A stretch of DNA of 64,000 nucleotides from an uncultured Bacteroides sp. (GTDB lineage Bacteria > Bacteroidota > Bacteroidia > Bacteroidales > Bacteroidaceae), in contig USLU01000012.1 in NCBI GenBank assembly GCA_900555635.1, positions 1-64,000 on the forward strand, written 5' to 3'. Within the stretch, counting starts at the first letter, position 1, and each line of letters starts with the position of its first letter. Below, piece by piece: positions 16,006-23,954 of the stretch. The notes beneath the pieces are model-generated. The model was given only the letters and a program-made list of their open reading frames with translations. It was not told the origin of the DNA and did not search any database. A program made the position numbers and the translations under genes.

Positions 16006-17745
16006 TTAAAGTTCCACATTTTGGCTGACAATCTTCCAGGAAAGGATATTGATTTTCGCGCCAACATAAAAAGTGTCATCGTCCGGATCGTCACCGGGAA
16101 CGATTTTTTCGTCTTCGTCAAAGATTCCCTTGCCTATATTTTCCAATTTATCAATGGTGACTACATAATGATGATTACGCACCACACCGTATTTGGCTTC
16201 CGGAATAGTTCCGTTTTCCACAACTTCACTATTGTTGAGGTGTTCGATAGGAATATTATAGTACATCAATCCACCATTGTAAGCGATTGCATCTGCGGAA
16301 GCCGCGGCCAAATTATTGTTAAGAGTGGCGATGATTTCATCCGAGTAGTTGGAGCCGTCTCCTGTATATAATGAGGTTCCATGCTCATTCGTAAATACCA
16401 CTTTTACTTTTCCGTCGCCCACATTCTCCAACTTCACATACTCTCTGCCAATCTGAGTATATTTTGTATTACCTTCACCATCTGTGCCGTCTTCATACCA
16501 CACGTTCAGTTGACCTTTCGTCTTCAGTACGCTGAGCACGTATTCAAGGAAGGAGTCTTGTTTGAAAAGCACACCACTGTAACGTACGAGGTCGAGCGCA
16601 TTGCCGCTTGCATTGCAAATCTTAGCTTTCAACAGGATGCTCGTAACGCCAGAAGGGAAGTTGGCGGTAACGATAGTGTTGGTGTTGGTATTCTCAGCAC
16701 AATAGTCAGGAGTTTCCAATGCGGTTAAGCCGGTTTCCAAATCAACATAGTTCAGATATTGGGAATTGGCAGGAACTCCTGCTGCATTTTCAGGATAACC
16801 GGAAGAGCCGTAATTGAACGACTTTGCCCAATGGCTGCGGTAATTAACCGCTCTGTTCCATGTAAAGCCCAAATCATTGTCCGTCCAAGTCGCATCTATG
16901 TTCTTGACCATGTACGAATTCTTCGCCGTAGCATTCAATTTCCATCCGAGCAATTCCACATAAAGGTCTTCCGAAGCGATATTACCACTTCCAGCTGAGT
17001 TATCTTCACCTGCCACAGTAACTTTGATCGGATAACGCCCATTTTCATCCTTTTCGAGTTCATCAGACACATTCAAGGTTACTTTGGCAGCCAGACGCTC
17101 CACATATACGGTCACCGTATTAGTAATGGCAGCCGCATCCGTCATCGGTTCAAGAGAGAAATGTTCCTCGTTAACTTCCGCCACGAAATACTTTTCCCGG
17201 TTGGTGTCGGTGTAGCTCGTAGTGCTCATGGTAAAGTAATTGGTAGTGACATTGTTGGTTGTTTCGGGATAATAAATGCCTTCCGCATTATTGTCCGCAA
17301 GCACCGTTTGCATTTCATCAAGTGTTTCTCCATACACGAAACCGGCCGGTTTGTTAAGCACTGCTACCATATACTTAGGATAGTTCTTCTTGTCCAGCCC
17401 TTTCAATACAACAACGTTATTACCCGCAAATTCAATGTTTCCGGCAGGGGTTGTTGTCGAGGGGGTGCCATCTGTCCAAACATCACCTTGTGTCACGAAT
17501 ACACCGTCTGCATCATAAAAGTAGAAGTAGGCATTTTTTACGGATTGTTCGTTTATTCCGTACTCAAAGTCACCTTCTGTTGCCCTTGTAAGGGAGCCTG
17601 CATCAGCAAGGCGGACATTGATGTACGCCTTGTCTCCTGTGAAAACACTTGGTGTATCATTTTGAATGATTCCCGATTCATCGTTCGAGCATGCACACAA
17701 TGTAGCACTTACGAACAAACCTAAAAATAATTTATTCATCTTCAT
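16006..17745 (-). CDS. Mfa1-family major fimbrial subunit
   Basis: Type V pilin of 579 residues. Lipobox LCAC gives Cys19, followed by SNDE, an acidic surface-export signal of Bacteroidetes. SLTR|ATEG at 51-58 is the expected Arg-type protease site that frees the mature pilin for strand exchange. The body has VYVERLAAKVTLNVSDE and the ending NHHYVVTIDKLENIGKG typical of Mfa1-type proteins, and a C-terminal strand AKINILSWKIVSQNVEL. Upstream by 49 bp is the DUF3868 gene; downstream is a hairpin and the anchor. An ATG at 17739 is an alternative start. Confidence 0.92.
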   Translation of the reverse strand: MKMNKLFLGLFVSATLCACSNDESGIIQNDTPSVFTGDKAYINVRLADAGSLTRATEGDFEYGINEQSVKNAYFYFYDADGVFVTQGDVWTDGTPSTTTPAGNIEFAGNNVVVLKGLDKKNYPKYMVAVLNKPAGFVYGETLDEMQTVLADNNAEGIYYPETTNNVTTNYFTMSTTSYTDTNREKYFVAEVNEEHFSLEPMTDAAAITNTVTVYVERLAAKVTLNVSDELEKDENGRYPIKVTVAGEDNSAGSGNIASEDLYVELLGWKLNATAKNSYMVKNIDATWTDNDLGFTWNRAVNYRSHWAKSFNYGSSGYPENAAGVPANSQYLNYVDLETGLTALETPDYCAENTNTNTIVTANFPSGVTSILLKAKICNASGNALDLVRYSGVLFKQDSFLEYVLSVLKTKGQLNVWYEDGTDGEGNTKYTQIGREYVKLENVGDGKVKVVFTNEHGTSLYTGDGSNYSDEIIATLNNNLAAASADAIAYNGGLMYYNIPIEHLNNSEVVENGTIPEAKYGVVRNHHYVVTIDKLENIGKGIFDEDEKIVPGDDPDDDTFYVGAKINILSWKIVSQNVEL

Positions 17746-17793
17746 AAATGTTTGTAATTCAATTTTGTTAATAATATATTCTCTCGTTCATTC

Positions 17794-19230
17794 TTAATAT
17801 TTCTCTTTTTCAAGCTGTTCAAGCGTGATGCCAGCCTGCTCTAATCCAAGCGATTTCGCCTCGTTCAGGTAGCGTCGGGCACTGTCGTAATCTTTTTGCC
17901 GAATAGCGAGTGCGCCTCGGGCATAAATAGCCTCGGGCGAATCGCCCGCTTTGGCAAGATAACGCTTCGCACCTATGAGGTCGCCACGGCGCATAGTGGC
18001 ATTGGCTGCGTTCAGGTTGGCAATGGCATCATCCGGGAACATGCGTACCGCTGTCTCGAATATATCAGCGAACTCATCCGTACCGGGTTCATATTCCTGC
18101 GCGGCGAGGTAAAACTCGTTCAGGTTCAGCTTTTGCGGTCGTTCACGCATGATTCGTTTTATCTCCTCCACATCACTATAACTTCGGATAGTGTAGGCTA
18201 TGCGGTAGTCGGTGTGGCGCAACGCCGGATAACAGTTTTGTAACAGGAAACGGTATTCTGCAGGATAGGTACTTTTTATTTTCCACTCTTTGGCATCCGG
18301 TTCCAAATTGCCGTCTATCAAAGCGATGATTTCCGTGCGATGTTCAAGGTTCGACCGTTCTACGTAGCGGCGTAATCCTGCCCAATCCTCCGGTTCGTAG
18401 TCGGTCGTTATTACATCACCTTCAAACCGGTAGAGTTGCTGTATGTATTTCTTCAATGCGGCGGTACGTCCGATAGCCAACTCTTTGTTATGCACATAAG
18501 GACTTTCGGGCGAAGCATAACCTTTCAGCCATACCGAGGTGATGGTTATGTCCATGTCACTTCGCACAGAGTCAATCGATGACTGTATTTTCTCAAGTTC
18601 TGCGGTATTGCGTCGATAGTCCGGATAAATCACCGTTTGGTTCACAGGAAAGTCAATGAATGCCGAGCCTTCGAGTGAATCCCGTTTTTCGATCTGCCCA
18701 TGCGGACGTACATATACCAATTCGGGGAAAAAGACCTCAGAGTGTCGTCCGAGCACAGTATTCTGCTCTGCCAACAAAGTGTTGCAACACCCGTAGTCGC
18801 TGCGATGAAGCGACAGCACGGAGCCTTTCATCCATTCGGTGTATGGTACCATGCTATGGTATTCGATGGTTTCGGGCTTCTCCGAGACCTTATAGCTCAT
18901 TTCATCTTTGCCCGACAGCATGCTCTCGCCGTTGCGTACATAGAAGTAGTAACGTCGCCTGCCGTAAACTCCTACCGATGGTAGGTCGAGCGAGTCGTTG
19001 CCATTGACCAACCTTGGTGTAAGGAGCACCGCACGATTATCGTCCACGTCAAGTTCTGACAAATCCCAAAACATGTCTACGGCAATATACCCGCCATTAC
19101 GTTCCATTCTAAGATTCTCCACGGAAACACCGTCCACGATGTCCTGATTCCGCATGTCAATCGCGTTCTGCGCCTTCGCCACCGCAATTATTCCCAAAAG
19201 GGCTGATAGGATATATAATGTCTTTTTCAT
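17794..19230 (-). CDS. DUF3868 protein with OmpA-like and TPR regions
   Basis: Envelope protein of 478 residues found beside Mfa-type fimbriae. I chose the ATG at 19230 over the GTG at 19239. A signal peptide ends near AVAKAQ. The N-terminal part (about 20-190) is the DUF3868 region (SVENLRMERNGGYIAVDM, RRRYYFYVRNGE). The middle contains WLKGYASPESPYVHNKELA then GRTAALKKYI, which resembles the peptidoglycan-binding loop of OmpA C-terminal domains. The last about 110 residues look like TPR helices (NLNAANATMRRGDLIGAKRY, YDSARRYLNEAKSLG). A periplasmic scaffold for fimbrial biogenesis is plausible but inferred from context. Confidence 0.85.
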   Translation of the reverse strand: MKKTLYILSALLGIIAVAKAQNAIDMRNQDIVDGVSVENLRMERNGGYIAVDMFWDLSELDVDDNRAVLLTPRLVNGNDSLDLPSVGVYGRRRYYFYVRNGESMLSGKDEMSYKVSEKPETIEYHSMVPYTEWMKGSVLSLHRSDYGCCNTLLAEQNTVLGRHSEVFFPELVYVRPHGQIEKRDSLEGSAFIDFPVNQTVIYPDYRRNTAELEKIQSSIDSVRSDMDITITSVWLKGYASPESPYVHNKELAIGRTAALKKYIQQLYRFEGDVITTDYEPEDWAGLRRYVERSNLEHRTEIIALIDGNLEPDAKEWKIKSTYPAEYRFLLQNCYPALRHTDYRIAYTIRSYSDVEEIKRIMRERPQKLNLNEFYLAAQEYEPGTDEFADIFETAVRMFPDDAIANLNAANATMRRGDLIGAKRYLAKAGDSPEAIYARGALAIRQKDYDSARRYLNEAKSLGLEQAGITLEQLEKEKY

Positions 19231-19241
19231 CTTACACACGA

Positions 19242-19841
19242 TTAAAATACATAAACAAGGTTAATTGCCGCTTTCGTCGGTCCTACATAGTGATGCGACT
19301 TGCCCGTTTCTATCTTTCTGCCGCACCCGACACACTGGAAGCGGTCATAACGCGTATAGGCATACCCCAAGCCAATTTCCGCCTCAAGGTTCCAATACCT
19401 CCCCAATATCCACGCATAGCCATATGCGATACCTGCACCGACGAACCAACCCTGATAACGATTATCCTTCAGCTTGCGGGCATCCGTGCCGAGGAAGTTG
19501 ATTTTTCCGTCAAAACCTCCGATGTTATACTGTCCGCCATGAATATGAGCACCCACAAAGTGCCCTGAGAAGCGGTCACATAGCCAATATCTGACTTCAG
19601 GTTGAACAACCCAGTGTTTCCAGCGCCGGTCGTGCGAGAGCGTCCATGCGTTGAACTGTCCCGTTACGTCTAAAGTCCATTTAGGTGCGAGTCCGACTTC
19701 TATTCCCAAATTCGGATTCAGGAAAGCATCCGCCAGAACATTACTTTTGACAGTCACGTCCTGGGCCTTGACACCCTGCGTCATACCGGCGATGGCAGCT
19801 GCCAGCAGAACAAACATCCGTTTTATAATTCCATTGTTCAT
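19242..19841 (-). CDS. DUF3575 outer-membrane beta-barrel protein
   Basis: First gene of fimbrial locus 1, 199 residues. Signal peptide ends near TQGVKAQD. The rest is alternating short strands rich in Trp, Tyr and Gly (WTLDVTGQFNAWTL, PEVRYWLCDRFSGHFVGAH, WNLEAEIGLGYAYTRYDRF) ending in aromatic VYVF, as in small outer-membrane barrels. DUF3575 proteins commonly precede DUF3868 and Mfa1 genes in Bacteroides. DUF3868 follows within 2-11 bp, so the pair is translationally linked. Precise role unknown. Confidence 0.88.
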   Translation of the reverse strand: MNNGIIKRMFVLLAAAIAGMTQGVKAQDVTVKSNVLADAFLNPNLGIEVGLAPKWTLDVTGQFNAWTLSHDRRWKHWVVQPEVRYWLCDRFSGHFVGAHIHGGQYNIGGFDGKINFLGTDARKLKDNRYQGWFVGAGIAYGYAWILGRYWNLEAEIGLGYAYTRYDRFQCVGCGRKIETGKSHHYVGPTKAAINLVYVF

Positions 19842-20066
19842 CTTTTATAGTTATAGTTAATATTGCGTTTCTAGTTTTACAGTCTTTCTTTATATAGACG
19901 GTCTCAAGATGTCAGTCGCAGTGACCTTGCTTTCTTTCAACACAGTCTACATGACCTTGAAGAAATTCAAATAGTTCTGAAGATATTTTGTAACCACGCT
20001 CCAGAACGTCCGGGTAATCCCCCTTTTTGATTCTGCACAAAGAAACGATGTATTTGTTATCGCATA

Positions 20067-20095
20067 TTGCCAAAACGTATAAATCATTTTGGCAA
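20067..20095. repeat. Perfect inverted repeat, candidate operator
   Basis: Nine-base arms TTGCCAAAA and TTTTGGCAA with an 11-base spacer, so arm centres are about two helical turns apart. Its place between two divergent units, one encoding DNA-binding regulators, makes it a good operator candidate. Confidence 0.5.
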
Positions 20096-20224
20096 AATCG
20101 TAATGACCATTTTGCACAAACTACAATTTTGTAACGGACATGTCAAATCATCAAAGACTGACTCTTTTTTGAAGCGCAGGAGGCATTATTAACAGAAATA
20201 AGGCATAAGTTCAGTAAATTATGC

Positions 20225-20232
20225 TATCTTTG
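20225..20232 (+). promoter_or_regulatory. -7 box for the AraC regulator pair
   Basis: TATCTTTG; start of transcription predicted near 20237, leaving a leader of about 44 bases to the ATG at 20281. Confidence 0.55.
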
Positions 20233-20280
20233 TACATCATAATGCCAGCGAGTTTATGACTGCCTGCCTAAGCAATATTA

Positions 20281-21531
20281 ATGCAGCGGAAAAAGCCAGC
20301 AGAAATTACACTCGAGAAGAATAATTTGAATTCGATTGACATGGGAGCATTTGTCATATATAGCAACTTGATGACCTATATTTTACCGATATTTTGTTCG
20401 GCTATATGTTCGGTCTTTACCTTATTATTGATATGGAATTATCGTAATTTAGCCGAAAGGAAGTTAAGGCGGGTCGTGAGCATTTATTGTATCCTGATAG
20501 CCGTATGGTGGTCATCCGTTTTATGGCACACGCTCTCTGACGATCCGATATTCCTTCCGATCGACATACCTTTTGCCCTGTCGTATATCTATGTTCCAGT
20601 ATTGTTCTACAACATCATTTATTACCTGACCTATTTAGGGAACAAAAGAAACTTTCCTGTACTGAATTACCTTTGGCCGTTACCCACATTGGCAATTATC
20701 CTGATAGCATCAATCCGGATATTACCGCCCGAGGGAGGAACTTTTACCGGATTATCGTTGTTCGAACAATATACGAAGTTTTTCATATCCAGCTTTATAC
20801 TACGTTTTATCACAACGATAGCCTATATCGTTCCTACCGGTCTGTTGTTGTTGCGATATTATAAGCAGACAGTACTTCAAAAGGCCGACGCGGATCGAAA
20901 ATATCTCAGTATAAAGTCATCGCGTTGGATCATTGCGTTTTTCATACTTTCCATCGCTATATTTCTGATTGCTTTTTTGCCTTCGTTGGTCGGCACAAAC
21001 CAATGGCTTATCCGGCTGAACGCATTATGTATTATGGCTCAGGAGATCTTGCTTACATACCAGGTTATCCGCAGACAATATCTCTCTTACAAAACCTCCG
21101 ATTTGTTTCCGGTCAACGAAAAGGAAACCGGAAACAACAGTTCGATAGCCAAACAGCATCCTGCGCCGGACATTATACGCGGACAATTGGACAAGATAGC
21201 GTTCGAAAACTATTTGTCTCAACAAAAACCATACCTCAATCCAGATTTCAAACTGACTGACATGGCCGAGATGATGGGCGTGAACCGTACTGTCATGTCC
21301 AACTTTATAAATCAAACTTACGGCATGAATTTCAAGCGATACCTGAACTTGTGGCGGATCAAAGAGTACCAGAATTTGATAGTGGATCCTTCGAACGCAC
21401 ATAAAAATCCATATCAAGTAATGGCCTTGTCTGGATTCAAAGACTCCAGACATTTCCAGCGTGCAATTCAATTGGAAAATACATATAAAGAACTGTCTCA
21501 TGAGGGACCACAAATAATTAAAAAAGAATGA
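20281..21531 (+). CDS. Membrane-embedded AraC-family regulator 1
   Basis: A 416-residue protein with an N-terminal half of about six or seven hydrophobic helices (for example TYILPIFCSAICSVFTLLLI, WIIAFFILSIAIFLIAFL) and a C-terminal AraC-type DNA-binding part (LNPDFKLTDMAEMMGVNRTV ... NFINQTYGMNFKRYLN, then VMALSGFKDSRHFQRAI). The second helix-turn-helix drifts from consensus at its end. An ATG at 20341 would remove 20 polar residues. A membrane sensor fused to an output domain suggests direct signal-to-promoter control. The gene overlaps regulator 2 by ATGA. Control of the adjacent fimbriae is inferred from position. Confidence 0.82.
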   Translation: MQRKKPAEITLEKNNLNSIDMGAFVIYSNLMTYILPIFCSAICSVFTLLLIWNYRNLAERKLRRVVSIYCILIAVWWSSVLWHTLSDDPIFLPIDIPFALSYIYVPVLFYNIIYYLTYLGNKRNFPVLNYLWPLPTLAIILIASIRILPPEGGTFTGLSLFEQYTKFFISSFILRFITTIAYIVPTGLLLLRYYKQTVLQKADADRKYLSIKSSRWIIAFFILSIAIFLIAFLPSLVGTNQWLIRLNALCIMAQEILLTYQVIRRQYLSYKTSDLFPVNEKETGNNSSIAKQHPAPDIIRGQLDKIAFENYLSQQKPYLNPDFKLTDMAEMMGVNRTVMSNFINQTYGMNFKRYLNLWRIKEYQNLIVDPSNAHKNPYQVMALSGFKDSRHFQRAIQLENTYKELSHEGPQIIKKE

Positions 21532-22646
21532 ATCAAGATATCGAACGTGCAATAGCTTTCTCAATACCCGTAGTAAGCGCTGCGGTCAGCCTGATCATGA
21601 TTTCTCTCGATACAACCCGCTCATCCAATACGGTCAACCGGAAGATACATTACAGCATAATCACTGTATATAGTCTGATTATACTGCACTGGTGCGGAAT
21701 GGTTATGTATCCCATTGCCCGCACCGCTTTCATAGCATACCTGCCTGTTTTCTTTTCCTCGTTCAGCTTTATTCCCATATTCCTGTACCTGATCACCTAC
21801 ATTATTACGGAAATAGGCGAACGGAAACGCTTCCCGGCATACCATTTCATCCTTCCGTCGTGTTTGACCGTAACTATCTTCGTGATCGCCTTAATAGTGC
21901 CGTTCCAGCAACGATGGACAGCAATTTATGATAATGAGGCAAGCCTGACAACCAGAATTATCGACATCACGTTTATCGTCTGTATTTTGCTGAATATTTT
22001 ATACTTCGGGCTGAGTCTGCTCCGCATAAAGTCGTATAAACGTCAGATAACCGATTATTCGGCTGACATTTATCGGATATCGCTGGATTGGCTGTCCTTT
22101 ATCATTCTCTTCAGGGTCGTGCTGCAAATCTTGCCGATAGCCGGATTAGTATTGGGCATCGAGCTATTCAATAAATCGGGGTTTATCTGGATATTTACAA
22201 CATTGCCAGCAGTCTTTACACATATCGTGCTGTGCCTGAATATCCTTTCGGAAAATTATGTAATTATCGAACCTGTTACCGCCAAAGAAAAGAAAATGAC
22301 TGCGTCGGGAAATTATGCTCAACTGGGGCGGCAGCGAGTCGAGGAGTATTTAGAGAATAAGAAACCTTTTCTAAATCCGGAATTTAAAATAAACGACATG
22401 GCCAAGGACCTCTTTTCCAACAGAGCTTATATATCGGCTTTCATTAACCGAGAATATGGCATGAATTTCAACCGTTTCATTAATAATTACCGGTTGAAGG
22501 AAGTAGAAAGATTACAGTCAGAGGCTGCACTAAGAAAGCAAAAAATCTCTTCGATGGAGATTGTTATCCATGCGGGATTCAGTAATTATCGCAGTTATTT
22601 CCGAGCTAAAAAAATGGTAAAAAACGATCCCATTTCCATAGATTGA
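21528..22646 (+). CDS. Membrane-embedded AraC-family regulator 2
   Basis: A 372-residue paralogue of the upstream regulator, starting within its stop codon (ATGA). Hydrophobic helices fill about residues 8-245 (SIPVVSAAVSLIMISLD, FIVCILLNILYFGLSLL, WIFTTLPAVFTHIVLCLNIL). The DNA-binding part reads FLNPEFKINDMAKDLFSNRA ... AFINREYGMNFNRFINNYRL and VIHAGFSNYRSYFRAKK, then stops early. Shared topology and the core NxxYGMNF suggest a duplication. The two could act as a heterodimer; I infer this from the coupled translation only. Confidence 0.82.
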   Translation: MNQDIERAIAFSIPVVSAAVSLIMISLDTTRSSNTVNRKIHYSIITVYSLIILHWCGMVMYPIARTAFIAYLPVFFSSFSFIPIFLYLITYIITEIGERKRFPAYHFILPSCLTVTIFVIALIVPFQQRWTAIYDNEASLTTRIIDITFIVCILLNILYFGLSLLRIKSYKRQITDYSADIYRISLDWLSFIILFRVVLQILPIAGLVLGIELFNKSGFIWIFTTLPAVFTHIVLCLNILSENYVIIEPVTAKEKKMTASGNYAQLGRQRVEEYLENKKPFLNPEFKINDMAKDLFSNRAYISAFINREYGMNFNRFINNYRLKEVERLQSEAALRKQKISSMEIVIHAGFSNYRSYFRAKKMVKNDPISID

Positions 22647-22721
22647 AGTTTCAACGCAATTGACAATTTACAGCGTTGAAACTGAGGCAACATACGTAGC
22701 ACGCAAAAGAGAGCAAACGGC

Positions 22722-23939
22722 TTATTTTCCAATCTCCACTTTATTCATATCCGTAATAATCCAGGCAGGAATCGAATTCCTTAGTGTAGTACCACCTAAG
22801 TTGATAGGGCTGACGGAAGTTCCGACACCATAAAAACGATTGGCTACAATCGGGAAGCGATAAACTCCTTGTGGATCTATGACTCCCGTACCATTACCGG
22901 GCGACGAGTTGGAATCGTCCGTTCCGGAAAGAGTGACACGGTTTGAACGCAAAATCGTACCCGCTGCATTCACCAATTCCACTTTCAAAGTATAATCATT
23001 CGTGTTCACAGGTGCGGGAGCAGGAACAGGGAGCACATACGAACCTTTTGATAACACTGCTATAGGAAGCGTAGCAGGTGGAACGGGTATCTCCACTAAT
23101 ACCTGACCGCCGGTTGTCACCACCGGATTTAGTAAATAATCTGTAAACACTGGTGTTTGACTACGCTGGATAAGCGGGACACTCTTATTCTGGGATGTAT
23201 ATAGACTGATACGGATATTGGCAACTGCGTTACCACTGATACTGGTCGGAACATTGGTGAACCATCCCATCACACCGGCTACACGGCGCCAAAGGTCAAC
23301 ATTTCCTTGAGTTCCGTAAGAACTGGCAGTGAGCGCTGTAGCGCCCGCAAATAACTCGGACTGACGCATATTCTTCCACGTAGTGGCCTCTGTACCCGTA
23401 AGTGTGGCGATGGCGTTGGAAAGTTGAGTCGTACCAACTACAATTGCTGCCGGATAACCGTAGGTAGTAGCCGACGAAGCATCCGTGCCAACTGCCAAAA
23501 ATGTATAAGTATTCCCGTTGACAAGTCCACTATATTTCACACGATAGTTCATTGAAGAGGTTACTGTAGGCGGAATATTGCCAAAGTGAGCCGACCAGCC
23601 TATATCCTCAGAAGCCACACATGTGGAATTAGGACTAGTGCCATCGAAAATGTAGAGCCGGACGACCGTTACATGTTGCGCATTACCCGAACCCGGCAAG
23701 TCCGTGCGGGTACTTACCCCTTGATTGCGAGTAGCGTCAGCAGTACTGCCCGTATTATCTGCATCGGCAATAGCCAGTTCGTCCTTTACCGTGAAATTCA
23801 ATACTACACTGCCTGCCTCTTCACCCGGAATACCGGGAAGTGGTTCGTCTATCATATCCTCATTCTGGCATGCTGCCATCAGCAGTGCTGAAAGGAACAA
23901 TGCGCCGAATGCATATCTTTTGATTCTAAAGCGTCTCAT
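22722..23939 (-). CDS. Fimbrillin-like lipoprotein at the end of fimbrial locus 2
   Basis: A 405-residue lipoprotein: LMAACQNED gives Cys24 with an acidic surface-export signal. It shares with the pilin of the same locus a VVRLYIFDGTS / FVKLYIYNPSG strand, NGNTYTFLAVG, a SELFAG / SEFFAG motif and WRRVAGVMGWFTNVP / LRRQVAGLLGYFKNIP. STR|TD near residue 76 may be a maturation site. It starts 15 bp after the adhesin gene. The tail (IPAWIITDMNKVEIGK) resembles but does not match the pilin tail. It could be a minor subunit or tip adaptor. Confidence 0.75.
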   Translation of the reverse strand: MRRFRIKRYAFGALFLSALLMAACQNEDMIDEPLPGIPGEEAGSVVLNFTVKDELAIADADNTGSTADATRNQGVSTRTDLPGSGNAQHVTVVRLYIFDGTSPNSTCVASEDIGWSAHFGNIPPTVTSSMNYRVKYSGLVNGNTYTFLAVGTDASSATTYGYPAAIVVGTTQLSNAIATLTGTEATTWKNMRQSELFAGATALTASSYGTQGNVDLWRRVAGVMGWFTNVPTSISGNAVANIRISLYTSQNKSVPLIQRSQTPVFTDYLLNPVVTTGGQVLVEIPVPPATLPIAVLSKGSYVLPVPAPAPVNTNDYTLKVELVNAAGTILRSNRVTLSGTDDSNSSPGNGTGVIDPQGVYRFPIVANRFYGVGTSVSPINLGGTTLRNSIPAWIITDMNKVEIGK

Positions 23940-23954
23940 AAGAATTAAGAATTA

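Larger units (their letters stand above)
19842..20280. promoter_or_regulatory. Divergent control region between fimbrial locus 1 and the AraC pair
   Basis: A 439-bp gap. TTGCCAAAA (20067-20075) and TTTTGGCAA (20087-20095) form a perfect inverted repeat; further half-site-like words follow (TTTTGCACAAA near 20110, CAATTTTGTAA near 20125). GGCATTAT (20182-20189) and ATAATGCC (20239-20246) bracket the regulator promoter. I found no canonical -7 box for the fimbrial direction, as expected of an activator-dependent promoter. Confidence 0.5.

Noticed and set aside
12769..17724. Plus-strand frames of 100-200 codons inside the locus 1 fimbrial genes
   Set aside because: They run antisense to well-supported genes, lack promoters and show no domain pattern.
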